A DNA stretch of 64,000 nt from Achromobacter spanius (GTDB lineage: Bacteria; Pseudomonadota; Gammaproteobacteria; Burkholderiales; Burkholderiaceae_B): contig NZ_CP034689.1 in the NCBI RefSeq assembly GCF_003994415.1, positions 1,364,001-1,428,000 of the forward strand, given 5' to 3'. Positions 28,520 to 37,791 of this stretch are shown piece by piece (position 1 is the first letter of the stretch; each line of letters starts with the position of its first letter). Position numbers and translations under genes: made by a program. The notes under the pieces are model-generated. The model was not told the DNA's origin. It did no database searches and saw only the letters and a program-made list of their open reading frames with translations.

Positions 28520-30070
28520 ATGAATAATCTGAAGCTTGGAACCCGCTTGGCGGGTGGATTCGGCATTTTGCTGGCCATGATCACCGTCATGTGCCTGGTC
28601 GGGCTTATCAGCCTGGCCAACATCAATGAATCGGTTGAAACCGTAACCCAACGTTCCCTGATCAAGGAGCGCCTGATCAGCGATTGGGCCCGCAATATCC
28701 AGGCCGGCGTTACCCGCACCACCGCCATTGCAAAAAGCACCGACGCCAGCCTGGCGGCGTTCTTCACGGACGAAGCCGCCGCCTCGTCGCGGAATTCCTC
28801 GGCGTTGCAGCAGCAGATTGAACCGCTGATCCAGACCCCCGAAGAAAAGCAATTGTGGCAAGGTGTGGGCAAATCGCGCGGCGATTACCTGCGCACGCGC
28901 GACGCCATCTTCAAGGCTAAGCAGAGTGGTGACGTGGACACGGCCAACCGCGTCTTCACCCAGGAATTCCTGCCGGCCACGCGCCAGTTCATTGACCAGA
29001 TCACCAAGCTGTCCGCCTTGCAACGCGCCGAGATCGATGCGCGAGCGGCCGACATTCAAAGCGCGTATCGCACGGCTAATTTCTGGATGATCGTCATTGG
29101 CTCGGTAGCGCTGATCAGTGGCTTGCTGCTGGCGGTGCTGCTGACGCGCGGCATTACCCGCCCGCTGTCCGCGGCCGTGCGCGTAGCGCGCACCGTTGCC
29201 GCCAATGACCTGACCAGTACCGTCATCGTGAAATCACGCGACGAGATCGGCCAATTGATGCAGGCCCTGGCGTCCATGAACGCCAACCTGGCGGACACCG
29301 TCGCGCGCATTCGAACCGGCGTGGACAGCATGGCGTCTGCCTCGGGCGAAATCGCGGCTGGCAACGCGGACCTGTCCTCGCGCACCGAACAGCAGGCCGC
29401 GTCCCTGGAAGAAACCGCGGCGTCCATGGAGCAGTTGTCGTCCACGGTGAAACTGAACGCCGACAGCGCGCGGCAGGCCAACCAGTTGGCCGCCACCGCC
29501 TCGGACACCGCGTCGCGCGGTGGTGCCACCGTGTCCGAGGTGGTCAGCACCATGAGCGCTATTTCGTCCAGCTCGGTCAAGATCGCCGACATCGTGTCGG
29601 TGATCGACGGCATTGCCTTTCAGACCAACATCCTGGCGCTGAACGCCGCGGTGGAAGCCGCGCGGGCGGGCGAGCAGGGCAAGGGTTTTGCCGTGGTGGC
29701 GGCCGAAGTCCGCACGCTGGCGCAACGCAGCGCGCAGGCTGCCAAGGAAATCAAGACGCTAATCGAAGACACGGTGCACAAGATCAGCCAGGGTTCCATC
29801 AGCGCCGAGCGCGCCGGCGCCACGATGCAGGAAATCGTCAGCTCGGTGCAGCGCGTGACGGACATCATGGGCGAAATCGCCGCGGCATCGGCCGAGCAGG
29901 CCGACGGCATCGAACAAGTCAACCGCGCGGTGTCGCAAATGGACGAGGTAACGCAGCAGAACGCGGCGCTGGTCGAAGAGGCCGCCGCCGCGGCCGGTTC
30001 AATGCAGGACCAGGCCGCCGACCTGACGCGCGCGGTCAGTGCGTTCAAGCTGCCGGGGGAGTGGTGGTGA
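28520..30070 (+). CDS. Methyl-accepting chemotaxis protein
   Basis: The 516-residue chemoreceptor has a first membrane segment at about 11-33, then a four-helix-type periplasmic domain with LIKERLISDW and DYLRTRDAIF. A second membrane segment (about 188-212) is followed by HAMP and a cytoplasmic signalling domain. The hairpin tip has the highly conserved IDGIAFQTNILALNAAVEA and ARAGEQGKGFAVVAAEVR. The 36-helix-type heptads and the Tar/Tsr-like ligand domain suggest sensing of small amino or organic acids. No C-terminal NWETF pentapeptide is present. The ATG at 28520 is preferred to a TTG nine bases earlier. Confidence 0.95.
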   Translation: MNNLKLGTRLAGGFGILLAMITVMCLVGLISLANINESVETVTQRSLIKERLISDWARNIQAGVTRTTAIAKSTDASLAAFFTDEAAASSRNSSALQQQIEPLIQTPEEKQLWQGVGKSRGDYLRTRDAIFKAKQSGDVDTANRVFTQEFLPATRQFIDQITKLSALQRAEIDARAADIQSAYRTANFWMIVIGSVALISGLLLAVLLTRGITRPLSAAVRVARTVAANDLTSTVIVKSRDEIGQLMQALASMNANLADTVARIRTGVDSMASASGEIAAGNADLSSRTEQQAASLEETAASMEQLSSTVKLNADSARQANQLAATASDTASRGGATVSEVVSTMSAISSSSVKIADIVSVIDGIAFQTNILALNAAVEAARAGEQGKGFAVVAAEVRTLAQRSAQAAKEIKTLIEDTVHKISQGSISAERAGATMQEIVSSVQRVTDIMGEIAAASAEQADGIEQVNRAVSQMDEVTQQNAALVEEAAAAAGSMQDQAADLTRAVSAFKLPGEWW

Positions 30071-30200
30071 CGCGGGAACGGGTCGCGATCAGCCATGCGT
30101 TAGCGACGGTAGGGTAGGGCGGCCTAAAGCGGGGAACCCGGGTTATAGGTCCGGGCTATAGGTCCGGACCATGTCCGCCGTTTTCCCGCCACAAAGAAAA

Positions 30201-30224
30201 AAGCCCCTGATTTCTCAGGGGCTT
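30201..30224 (-). terminator. Terminator after tRNA-Ser(CGA)
   Basis: On the minus strand AAGCCCCTGA and its complement form a 10-bp stem with a 4-nt loop, followed by a T-rich tail (TTTTTTCTTTG). It lies 14 bp after the tRNA 3' end. Confidence 0.88.
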
Positions 30225-30238
30225 CGTTCTTGAATACT

Positions 30239-30329
<91 letters not shown>

Positions 30330-30602
30330 GTGGCTGGGTTCCAAAACGGTGATGTCTACATTGGCGATTTCTCGGCCTCTGTGTTCCGTCACTTCAAGAT
30401 CCCTGGTCGGAAGGATCTTCGTTGTTGGAGCAGCGAAGCCCGCAATTCTACAGGAATTTTTTCCTGTGTGTAAAGGGGGCGAAAAAAATTATTGAAAGGG
30501 TGCATCCCGCACTTCCGGCGGCGTCGATCTTTGCCCAGAATTCGCCCATCCGGGCTTCGCGCTTCCTGGCCTACCCCCCTTTCAACGCGGCATTCTTGCT
30601 TC

Positions 30603-31808
30603 ATGGACCTGATCCTTATCCTCTTGCTTGCCGCCGTGCTGTGCGTGCCCATCACGCAGCGGCTGGGGCTGGGCGCCATTCCGGGTTACCTGATCGCAGG
30701 GGTGCTGATCGGGCCGTCCTGCCTGAAGCTGGTGACCAATGTCGACACCATGATCAACGTGTCGCAATGGGGCGTGGTGATGATGCTGTTCATCATCGGG
30801 CTGGAGCTGTCGCCCAGGCGGCTATGGGCCATGCGCAACGAGGTCTTCCTGGTTGGAAGCTTGCAGATGCTGGTCTGCGGCTTGCTGCTGGGCTTGGTGT
30901 TTGGCGCGGCGCTCAGGCATCTGGCCGGGATGGAATGGCAGGCGGCGGTGTTGTGCGGGCTGTCGCTGGCCTTGTCTTCGACGGCGGTGGCGTTGCGGCT
31001 GTTGGATGAGCGCGGCTTGACCCGCACGCCGCTGGGCCGTTCGGCCTTGGGCGTGCTGCTGTTTCAGGACATGGCGGCCATTCCGATGCTGGTGGCGGCG
31101 GGCTTGCTGGGGTCTGAGGGCACGTCCGCCCCGTCTTTCAAGGAAGCGCTGATCGCCGTGGCGGTGGTGGCGCTGGCCTACCGGCTGCGGCTCTTGGGCT
31201 GGGCCGCCAAGGCGCAGCTGAATGAACTTTTTACCGCGGCGGCCTTGCTCATGGTGGTGGGCGCTGCGCAATTGTTCGACTACGCGGGCCTGTCGGCGGG
31301 CTTGGGCGGTTTTCTGGTCGGGGTGTTGATGGCGGAGTCCCGCTATCGGCACGACCTGGAAAAGGCCATCGACCCCTTCAAGGGGCTATTGCTGGGCCTG
31401 TTCTTCCTGGCGATCGGCATGTCCGTCAACCTGAAGGTGGTGGCTAACCACTGGACGTTCATCATCGGCTGCGTGGCCGCCTTGCTGGCGATCAAGGCGC
31501 TGGTCCTGTATGGATTTGCGCGCTTCATGGGCCTGCCGCGCTACCACCGGCTGCTGTTCGCCATGGTGCTGGCGCAGGGAGGAGAATTCAGTTTCGCCAT
31601 CTTCAACGAAGCCTGGGACAACCACTTGATCAGCCTGGAACATCGTGACGTGCTGTCGGTGGTGGTCGCCATATCCATGGGCGTGGTGCCGGTGCTGATC
31701 AAGTTGTTGGAACGCGTGCCGGAGAACCGTGGCGGTATGGCGGATCTGCCTTCGGCCGCGGATGCCGGGTCTGGCTCGGACTCGTCCGACAAACCACCAA
31801 GCGCTTGA
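30603..31808 (+). CDS. CPA2-family cation:proton antiporter without RCK domain (KefB-like)
   Basis: The 401-residue inner-membrane protein has about 12 membrane segments. The CPA2 family text includes GYLIAGVLIGPSCL, SLALSSTAVALRLLDERG, LGVLLFQDMAAIP and LVLAQGGEFSFAIFN. Glutathione-gated KefB/KefC proteins carry a C-terminal TrkA-N (RCK) domain; it is missing here and only a Ser/Asp-rich tail follows. I start at MDLILILLLAAVLCVP, the usual N-terminus; the longer open frame is not supported by a ribosome site. Confidence 0.88.
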   Translation: MDLILILLLAAVLCVPITQRLGLGAIPGYLIAGVLIGPSCLKLVTNVDTMINVSQWGVVMMLFIIGLELSPRRLWAMRNEVFLVGSLQMLVCGLLLGLVFGAALRHLAGMEWQAAVLCGLSLALSSTAVALRLLDERGLTRTPLGRSALGVLLFQDMAAIPMLVAAGLLGSEGTSAPSFKEALIAVAVVALAYRLRLLGWAAKAQLNELFTAAALLMVVGAAQLFDYAGLSAGLGGFLVGVLMAESRYRHDLEKAIDPFKGLLLGLFFLAIGMSVNLKVVANHWTFIIGCVAALLAIKALVLYGFARFMGLPRYHRLLFAMVLAQGGEFSFAIFNEAWDNHLISLEHRDVLSVVVAISMGVVPVLIKLLERVPENRGGMADLPSAADAGSGSDSSDKPPSA

Positions 31809-31911
31809 CCCCGCTGCCCGTGGGGTCATGACAAGATTACCGTCAGGTCGGGCGGCTACACTTGACCTCGTTTCGCTTTTCGTCCCTATGCCAGACCACA
31901 GGAGAATGCTC

Positions 31912-32694
31912 ATGCTCAAAGGAAAAGTTGCCCTTGTCACCGGTTCCACCAGCGGTATCGGCCTGGGGATCGCCACCGCCTTCGCCCAGCAAGGCGCTGA
32001 TATCGTCCTGAATGGTTTTGGCGACGCCGCCGCGATCGAAAAAGAGCGCGCGGGTTTGGCCGAGAAGTACGGCGTGAAGGTGATCTACGACGGCGCCGAC
32101 CTGTCCAAGGGCGATGCGGTCCGTGGGCTGGTTGAAAACGCGGTGCGCCAGTTGGGCCGTATCGACATCCTGGTCAACAACGCCGGCATCCAGCACACCG
32201 CGCTGATCGAAGACTTTCCGGTTGAAAAGTGGGACGCCATCTTGGCGCTGAACCTGTCGGCCGTGTTCCATGGCACGGCGGCCGCGCTGCCGCACATGAA
32301 GAAGCAGGGCTTTGGCCGCATTATCAACATTGCCTCGGCGCACGGCCTGGTGGCCTCGGCCAACAAGTCGGCCTATGTGGCGGCCAAGCATGGCGTGGTG
32401 GGCTTCACCAAGGTCACGGCGCTGGAAACGGCCGGACAGGGCATCACCGCCAACGCCATCTGCCCGGGCTGGGTCCGCACCCCGCTGGTGGAAAAGCAGA
32501 TCACGGCCATGGCTGAAAAGAACGGCGTTGACCAGGAAACCGCCGCGCGCGAACTGCTCAGCGAAAAGCAGCCGTCGCTGCAATTCGTGACCCCGGAACA
32601 GCTTGGCGGTACCGCCGTGTTCCTGGCATCCGACGCCGCGGCGCAAATTACCGGCACGTCGGTTTCGGTCGATGGTGGCTGGACGGCGCGTTAA
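31912..32694 (+). CDS. bdhA: 3-hydroxybutyrate dehydrogenase
   Basis: The 260-residue short-chain dehydrogenase oxidises (R)-3-hydroxybutyrate to acetoacetate with NAD+. It has the cofactor motif TGSTSGIGLGIA, NNAG in the middle, and the Ser-Tyr-Lys catalytic set in IASAHGLVASANKSAYVAAKHG. The text GWVRTPLVEKQI and FLASDAAAQITGTSVSVDGGW matches the BdhA subfamily closely. The start at 31912 has AGGAGA seven bases upstream. In PHB-accumulating bacteria the enzyme serves polymer breakdown. Confidence 0.93.
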   Translation: MLKGKVALVTGSTSGIGLGIATAFAQQGADIVLNGFGDAAAIEKERAGLAEKYGVKVIYDGADLSKGDAVRGLVENAVRQLGRIDILVNNAGIQHTALIEDFPVEKWDAILALNLSAVFHGTAAALPHMKKQGFGRIINIASAHGLVASANKSAYVAAKHGVVGFTKVTALETAGQGITANAICPGWVRTPLVEKQITAMAEKNGVDQETAARELLSEKQPSLQFVTPEQLGGTAVFLASDAAAQITGTSVSVDGGWTAR

Positions 32695-32709
32695 TAAAGG
32701 AACTCTGGA

Positions 32710-33483
32710 ATGTTGTTTTTGCTTTCCCCCGCCAAGAAGCTGGACTACGACTCGCCCCTGCATATCGAGACGCACACCCAGCCGCTGTTCGTGGATCAGG
32801 CCGCCGGCCTGATCAAGGTGCTGAAGACCAAGTCGGCGGAAGACATCGCTGAATTGATGAGCCTGAGCCCGGCGCTGTCCGAGCTGAATGCGCAGCGTTA
32901 CGCGCATTGGAAGCGCAGCCTCACCCAAGCGAATTCACGTCAGGCCGTGTTGGCGTTCAACGGCGATGTGTACGAAGGGCTGGATGCGTCCAGCCTGTCG
33001 GCCAAGCAACTGGATTGGGCGCAAGAGCACGTGGCCATCCTCAGTGGCTTGTACGGCGTGCTGCGCCCGTTGGACCTGATGCAGCCGTATCGCCTGGAAA
33101 TGGGTACGCGTCTGGAGACGTCCAAAGGCAAGAACCTGTATGAGTATTGGGGTTCGACGATTGCCGATTATCTGAATGAGCGTCAGGCGGGCAAGAAGGC
33201 GCCGGTGATCGTCAATCTGGCGTCCGAGGAATACTTCAAGTCGGTCGACTTGAAAACGCTGAAGGCGCGCGTGGTGCAATGCGTGTTCCAGGACTGGAAG
33301 AACGGCGCCTGGAAAATCATCAGCTTCCACGCCAAGCGCGCGCGCGGGCTGATGGCGCGCTACGCCATCCAGCATAAGGTTGCCAAGCCGGAAGGCTTGC
33401 AAGGCTTTGATCTGGAAGGCTACGCCTATGACGCATCGGTTTCAACGGAAGACAAGCTGGTGTTTCGGCGTAAGGTGGGGTGA
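32710..33483 (+). CDS. yaaA: YaaA/DUF328 peroxide-stress protein
   Basis: The 257-residue YaaA-family protein begins MLFLLSPAKKLDYDSP, the family signature, and contains YRLEMGTRLE and VNLASEEYFKSV. In E. coli YaaA lowers intracellular free iron and DNA damage under peroxide stress and binds DNA with a helix-hairpin-helix. The length matches. It begins 15 bp after bdhA with AAAGGAAC upstream. The tandem repeats start 4 bp after its stop. Confidence 0.95.
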   Translation: MLFLLSPAKKLDYDSPLHIETHTQPLFVDQAAGLIKVLKTKSAEDIAELMSLSPALSELNAQRYAHWKRSLTQANSRQAVLAFNGDVYEGLDASSLSAKQLDWAQEHVAILSGLYGVLRPLDLMQPYRLEMGTRLETSKGKNLYEYWGSTIADYLNERQAGKKAPVIVNLASEEYFKSVDLKTLKARVVQCVFQDWKNGAWKIISFHAKRARGLMARYAIQHKVAKPEGLQGFDLEGYAYDASVSTEDKLVFRRKVG

Positions 33484-33486
33484 GTG

Positions 33487-34030
33487 TGATGGGTTCCGCG
33501 CGATCGGCGGTGTGTTCTTACCGGGGCCGATCCGCGCTGCACCCATCCTACGTTTCGGGGCAAACTGGGGCGGTCGTGATGGGTTTCGCGCGATCTGCGG
33601 TGTGTTTCTTGGCCGGGGCCAACGCGCGCTGCACCCATCCTACGTTCGTGGCGAATTGGGGCGGTCGTGATGGGTTTCGCGCGATTGGTGGTGGGGTTCT
33701 TGGCCGGGGCCAACGCGCGCTGCACCCATCCTACGTTCGTGGCGAATTGGGGCGGTCGTGATGGGTTTCGCGCGATTGGTGGTGGGGTTCTTGGCCGGGG
33801 CCAACGCGCGCTGCACCCATCCTACGTTCGTGGTGAACTGGGGCGGTCGTGATGGGTTTCGCGCGATTGGCGGTGTGTTTCTTGGCCGGGGCCAACGCGC
33901 GCTGCACCCATCCTACGTTCGTGGCGAATTGGGGCGGTCGTGATGGGTTCCGCGCGATTGGCGGTGGGTTTCTTGGTTGGCGCTAACTCGCGCTGCACCG
34001 ATCCTACGTTCCGGGCAAATTGGCATGATC
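33487..34030. repeat. Six tandem 90-91-bp repeats
   Basis: Six head-to-tail units start at 33487, 33577, 33668, 33759, 33850 and 33941. Each begins TGATGGGTTTCGCGCG and contains GCGCGCTGCACCCATCCTACG, then a variable-looking spacer GGCGAATTGGGGCGGTCG. The unit is one half of the long hairpin repeat plus about 25 bp of spacer. The inner copies are nearly identical, the outer two are more diverged, as expected from unequal crossing-over. No gene or CRISPR-like pattern is present. Confidence 0.93.
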
Positions 34031-34083
34031 GTAGGATGGGTGTGGCGCGAGATTGTCTAAAAAAGAAAGAAACCGCTCAACGC

Positions 34084-35368
34084 TGTATGGACCGGGGACA
34101 TGGGTAACGGGTGTTCGGGGACATAGGTAACACTTCTAGCATCACGGTATGGTCGTTTTTAGGAGCGAGCGATGCCGTGGAAGGAGTCAAGCCTTATGTC
34201 CTGCCGAATGGAGTTCGTTCAGCTTGCCCTGCAACCGGGCAGCAATGTGCGGGAGCTTTGCCGGCGTTTCGATATCAGCGCCAAGACCGCCTACAAGTGG
34301 TTGGGCCGCTACGAGCGGAACGGCCAGGCTGGGTTGCAAGATCTGTCTCGCAGGCCTGGCAATAGTCCTGGGCGCACGTGTGAGCAAATCGAAGCGCAGG
34401 TGATCGACCTGCACAAGCGTTACCCGTACTGGGGGCCTCGCAAGTTGCGGGCGCTGCTTGGGCCGACTACGGCGCCCGCGCCCAGTACCATCTCGGCAAT
34501 TTTGCGACGACATGGCTATCGGGTCCAAGGCGAGGACTCGAACGTCGGGCTGGCGAACCAGCGCTTTGAGCATGAAGCGCCAAACCTGTTGTGGCAGATG
34601 GACTTCAAGGGGCACTTTGCCCTGACCGACGCGCGTCAGGGACGGTGCCATCCGCTGACGCTATTGGACGATCACTCACGCTACGCCCTGTGCATCCAGG
34701 CTTGTGGCGATGAGCGCAGCAAAACCGTGCAGCAGCACCTGAAGGCCGTATTTCGCCGTTACGGATTGCCCGAACGGATCACCGCGGATAACGGCCCATC
34801 CTGGGCATCGGTGCGCGGCCTGGGGCTGACAGGCCTGGAGGTTTGGCTCATGCGGCTGGGTGTGCGTATCAGCCACAGTCGTCCTCGCCACCCGCAAACC
34901 CAGGGCAAGCTAGAACGCCTGCATCGAACGCTCAAGCGCGAGTTGATCCAGGCCCGGGGGTTTAGCAGTCTGCTGGACTGCCAGCAAGCCATGGATCAGT
35001 GGCGTGAACAGTACAACCACGTCCGGCCCCACCAGGCGTTGGGGCAGATGCCGCCCCTGTCGAGATATAGACCTAGCCCTCGTCGCTATCCTGCCTCGTT
35101 GCCTCCGATCGAATACGAGCCGGGCGATCGAGTGCTCAAGGTCAGGACCAAGGGGCAGATCATTGTGAACGGACGCGTCGTCTTCGTCGGAGAGGGAATG
35201 GCGGGTCTGCCGGTCGCGGTCAGACCCTCCTCGCAAGACGGCGTGCTCGATGTCGTCTTCCTGTACAAAATTGTCCAACAGATCGACCTCAGAGCACGCC
35301 AATAGGATAAAAACCTATGTGTTACCCATGTCCCCGAACATGTGTCACCCATGTCCCCGGTCCATACA
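34084..35368 (+). mobile_element. IS481-family insertion sequence, intact
   Basis: This 1285-bp element has 50-bp inverted ends matching at 45 positions, with the outer 22 bases identical (TGTATGGACCGGGGACATGG and on). The 5-bp direct repeat AACGC flanks it at 34079-34083 and 35369-35373, a target duplication. A single transposase gene fills the inside. Intact ends, duplication and open frame together point to a recent insertion. No other copy is in the window. Confidence 0.95.
34172..35305 (+). CDS. IS481-family transposase
   Basis: The 377-residue transposase has an N-terminal helix-turn-helix region (LALQPGSNVRELCRRFDISA, KTAYKWLGRYERNG) and a DDE catalytic core. The acidic residues are D144 (WQMDFKGHF), D206 (ITADNGPSW) and E248 (QTQGKLERLHRTLKRE). 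The frame is complete, and AGGAGCGAGCG precedes the ATG. It lies wholly between the two inverted ends of the element. Confidence 0.95.
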   Translation: MPWKESSLMSCRMEFVQLALQPGSNVRELCRRFDISAKTAYKWLGRYERNGQAGLQDLSRRPGNSPGRTCEQIEAQVIDLHKRYPYWGPRKLRALLGPTTAPAPSTISAILRRHGYRVQGEDSNVGLANQRFEHEAPNLLWQMDFKGHFALTDARQGRCHPLTLLDDHSRYALCIQACGDERSKTVQQHLKAVFRRYGLPERITADNGPSWASVRGLGLTGLEVWLMRLGVRISHSRPRHPQTQGKLERLHRTLKRELIQARGFSSLLDCQQAMDQWREQYNHVRPHQALGQMPPLSRYRPSPRRYPASLPPIEYEPGDRVLKVRTKGQIIVNGRVVFVGEGMAGLPVAVRPSSQDGVLDVVFLYKIVQQIDLRARQ

Positions 35369-35514
35369 AACGCGCGAACCCATCAAGCAGCGCTGAATTC
35401 TTAACAGGATCAGCCACGAGCTTACGGTTGTCTGATGGGTTCCGCGCGATCGGCGGCATCTTCTTGCCCACGCCAACGCGCGCTGCACCCATCCTACCTA
35501 TCCAACCGCATCAT

Positions 35515-37791
35515 TCACGCTGCCGCCGCCACGGGCGGGGCATGCGTGGGGTCGGCCAGCGCTTGTAGCTCCTGGCGGATCATGTGTGCTGCTTTCAGCA
35601 TCTGTTTCAGCGGATAGGCCAATGCCGCCTGTTCGCCTGCCGTGTCGAATTGCGTGGGCAGGGTCGTGGCGATCTGGGGGCGCTTTTCGTCCAGCAGGTC
35701 GACCATGCCGTTCAGCGCCAACTGCACCGCTTCAGGTGTTTTGGGTAGCGCCGCCAGAATGGGTATCGCCGCCGTGATCTGCGAGGCCAGAACGTGGTTC
35801 TGGATCAGCAGGTTGTTCAATTCCGGCACGCTGAGCTGATGCGATTTGGGTTCGCTCATCATGCGGTAGAACGCTTCGGCGAAATTGCTGAATGCAATGT
35901 GCACGTTCTTGCGCGCCAGGCGCCAGGCCAGGTCCGCATCGATGACGGCGGGGGTGTCCGCGGCGGTGGTGGCGCTCGTTGTAGCGTTCGCGGCTGCCGT
36001 CGTGGCTGTATTCGTACCCGCAGTCGTGGCAAGCCCCGCATTCGTTTGCATGGCTTCTACGTAGCGCAGCCCGGCCAGCAAGTATTCCCGGTTGGCGCGG
36101 GTGGCGGCGGCGGCCAGCGGTTTCAGATAGCGTGCTTCCCACCACGGCAGGATGTAGCTGCAGATCAGCGCCAGCGCGCAGCCCAGCAATGTGTCGATGG
36201 CGCGTTCACCGATCACCGCCATCGACACGGTGCCCGGCGACACGAAATGGAACACCAGCACCACGAAGAGCGTGTTGAAAATGGCGCTGGCCATGTAGTT
36301 CAGTTGCACCAGGCTGTTGCCCATGATGCAGGCGCCCAGCAGCACGGCGAACAGGATCTCGGGGCTGTCGGTCAGGTTGAACAGCAGCAGCGCGCAGATG
36401 CAGCCGATCAAAGTACCGCCCAACCGCCAGCCATTGCGCTGCCGCGTCAGCGCGAAGCCGGGCTTCATGATGATGACGATGGTCAGCATGATCCAGTAGT
36501 TGTGCGCGGAAAATTCCGGCGACAGCCAGCGGCTGGCCAGCGTCATGGCAATGGCGGCGGCCGCCGTCACGCGCAGCGCATAACGGAAGTGCGGCGAATC
36601 CAGCCGCAGGTTGCTGGTCAACAGCCCAAAGCGGAATTCCTGGCGCGAGATAAAGCGCGTCAACGACTTGTTGATGCGCAGCACGTCGGTGGGCTTGGCG
36701 TCCGGCGATGCCGCCGTGTGGTCGGCCAGGCGGTCGACAATGCGGGCCGAATTGCGCAGGCGGCGCAGTACCTGGATGATCAGCGCCAGCATCTCGGGTT
36801 CGCGCTCGCCCAGACCTTGCTGCTTGAGCTGTTCAATTTCGTATTCGATGGCGCGCAGCTCCGCCTTGGCGCTGCTGCGGTACTGCACCTGGCGACCACG
36901 CGACACGTCCAGTGCAATGCGGTTGAGTTCCAACGACATCTTCACCAGCGCGTCGCGCATGAACATCAGGCAGTCGTTGCCGGCCAGCGTGCGGCGCAGC
37001 GCGGCGTAGTCGGTGTGGGTGGCGACCAGCGTGTCCAGCAGTTGCAGCATGTCGACGAACATGTTCCAGATCATCACGCGCTGACGGTCGCCCACGCCCT
37101 TGCCTCGGGGCAGGGCGCGCAGCACCATGTCGCGCGCGGCCTGGTGTTTTTCCGTCATGACAGACTGGCGTTGGATCAGGGTGCGATAGGCCTCGTCCAG
37201 GTCGGCCGTCTCGTCGTAGAAGGCGGCGCGGGCGGCCACGTAGTCGGCCGTGGCGAACAGCGCCACCGACATGGCCTGCTGTTCCTCGCGCAGCCAGAAC
37301 AAGCGCGAAAATCCCAGGCTGAACACTACATAGAAAAGCGCCCCGCCCAAGGTGGCGACCGCGTGCGCGAAGACTTCGTGCGGCTGTAGCGGCGAATGCA
37401 TCGTCAAGGTCATCAGCAGCAGGCCGGCAAAGCCGATCAGCCCGCCGCGCTTGCCGAACACGGTGAACATCGAATAGACGAAGCACTGTGCAATCACCAC
37501 CAGCCAGATCAGGATGGGGTTCGTGGATGCGAGCCCCGTGATGATGACGGTAACGGTGCCCAGCGCGGCCCCGCCCAGCATTTCGTTGGTGCGATGACGC
37601 TGCGGGCCGCCCGGTTGGTCGATGATGGCCAGGCACTGCGCGCCAAAGGTCGCGACCAGCCCGGTGGTGTAGTTACCGAACAGCCCGCCCAGCACCAGCA
37701 CGGGCAACAGCATGCCAACCCCCTGGCGCACCCCTCCGAAGAAGTAGTGGCTGTAGAGGAAACGGCGAATGCTGGCAATGCGCAAATCCAT
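35515..37791 (-). CDS. FUSC-family membrane protein (YccS/AaeB-like efflux)
   Basis: The 758-residue inner-membrane protein has two blocks of membrane segments (about 15-165 and 390-535), each followed by a cytoplasmic region, the layout of FUSC/YccS and aromatic-acid exporters. GYCALLLFNLT- and LGGALFYVVFSLGFSRLFWL-type stretches are visible. Near residue 595-625 is a Thr/Ala-only linker (TTAGTNTATTAAANATTSAT). Substrates of such proteins are mostly unknown; aromatic carboxylates are one guess. It is divergent from ilvBHC and shares a 490-bp upstream gap with it. Confidence 0.9.
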   Translation of the reverse strand: MDLRIASIRRFLYSHYFFGGVRQGVGMLLPVLVLGGLFGNYTTGLVATFGAQCLAIIDQPGGPQRHRTNEMLGGAALGTVTVIITGLASTNPILIWLVVIAQCFVYSMFTVFGKRGGLIGFAGLLLMTLTMHSPLQPHEVFAHAVATLGGALFYVVFSLGFSRLFWLREEQQAMSVALFATADYVAARAAFYDETADLDEAYRTLIQRQSVMTEKHQAARDMVLRALPRGKGVGDRQRVMIWNMFVDMLQLLDTLVATHTDYAALRRTLAGNDCLMFMRDALVKMSLELNRIALDVSRGRQVQYRSSAKAELRAIEYEIEQLKQQGLGEREPEMLALIIQVLRRLRNSARIVDRLADHTAASPDAKPTDVLRINKSLTRFISRQEFRFGLLTSNLRLDSPHFRYALRVTAAAAIAMTLASRWLSPEFSAHNYWIMLTIVIIMKPGFALTRQRNGWRLGGTLIGCICALLLFNLTDSPEILFAVLLGACIMGNSLVQLNYMASAIFNTLFVVLVFHFVSPGTVSMAVIGERAIDTLLGCALALICSYILPWWEARYLKPLAAAATRANREYLLAGLRYVEAMQTNAGLATTAGTNTATTAAANATTSATTAADTPAVIDADLAWRLARKNVHIAFSNFAEAFYRMMSEPKSHQLSVPELNNLLIQNHVLASQITAAIPILAALPKTPEAVQLALNGMVDLLDEKRPQIATTLPTQFDTAGEQAALAYPLKQMLKAAHMIRQELQALADPTHAPPVAAAA

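Larger units (their letters stand above)
34031..35497. repeat. Long hairpin repeat copy C, interrupted by an IS481 element
   Basis: The left part is 34031-34083 (GTAGGATGGGTG start) and the right part is 35374-35497 (ends CACCCATCCTAC). Removing the insertion and one target duplication leaves a 177-bp element matching copies A and B, including GCGAACCCATCAAGCAGCG and CTGATGGGTTCCGCGCG. It adjoins the tandem half-units on one side and the FUSC gene on the other. Confidence 0.85.

Noticed and set aside
33480..33943. Short open frames inside the tandem repeats
   Set aside because: The 91-bp period rotates the frame in each unit, so frames continue by chance. The products are repeats of the same short text with no ribosome site.
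33487..34030. Tandem repeats as a CRISPR array
   Set aside because: The units are adjacent 90-91-bp repeats with no unique spacers of constant length, and no cas genes are present.
35380..35510. A second IS end or remnant after the IS481 element
   Set aside because: The sequence is the right part of hairpin repeat copy C; no transposase or IS ends are present.
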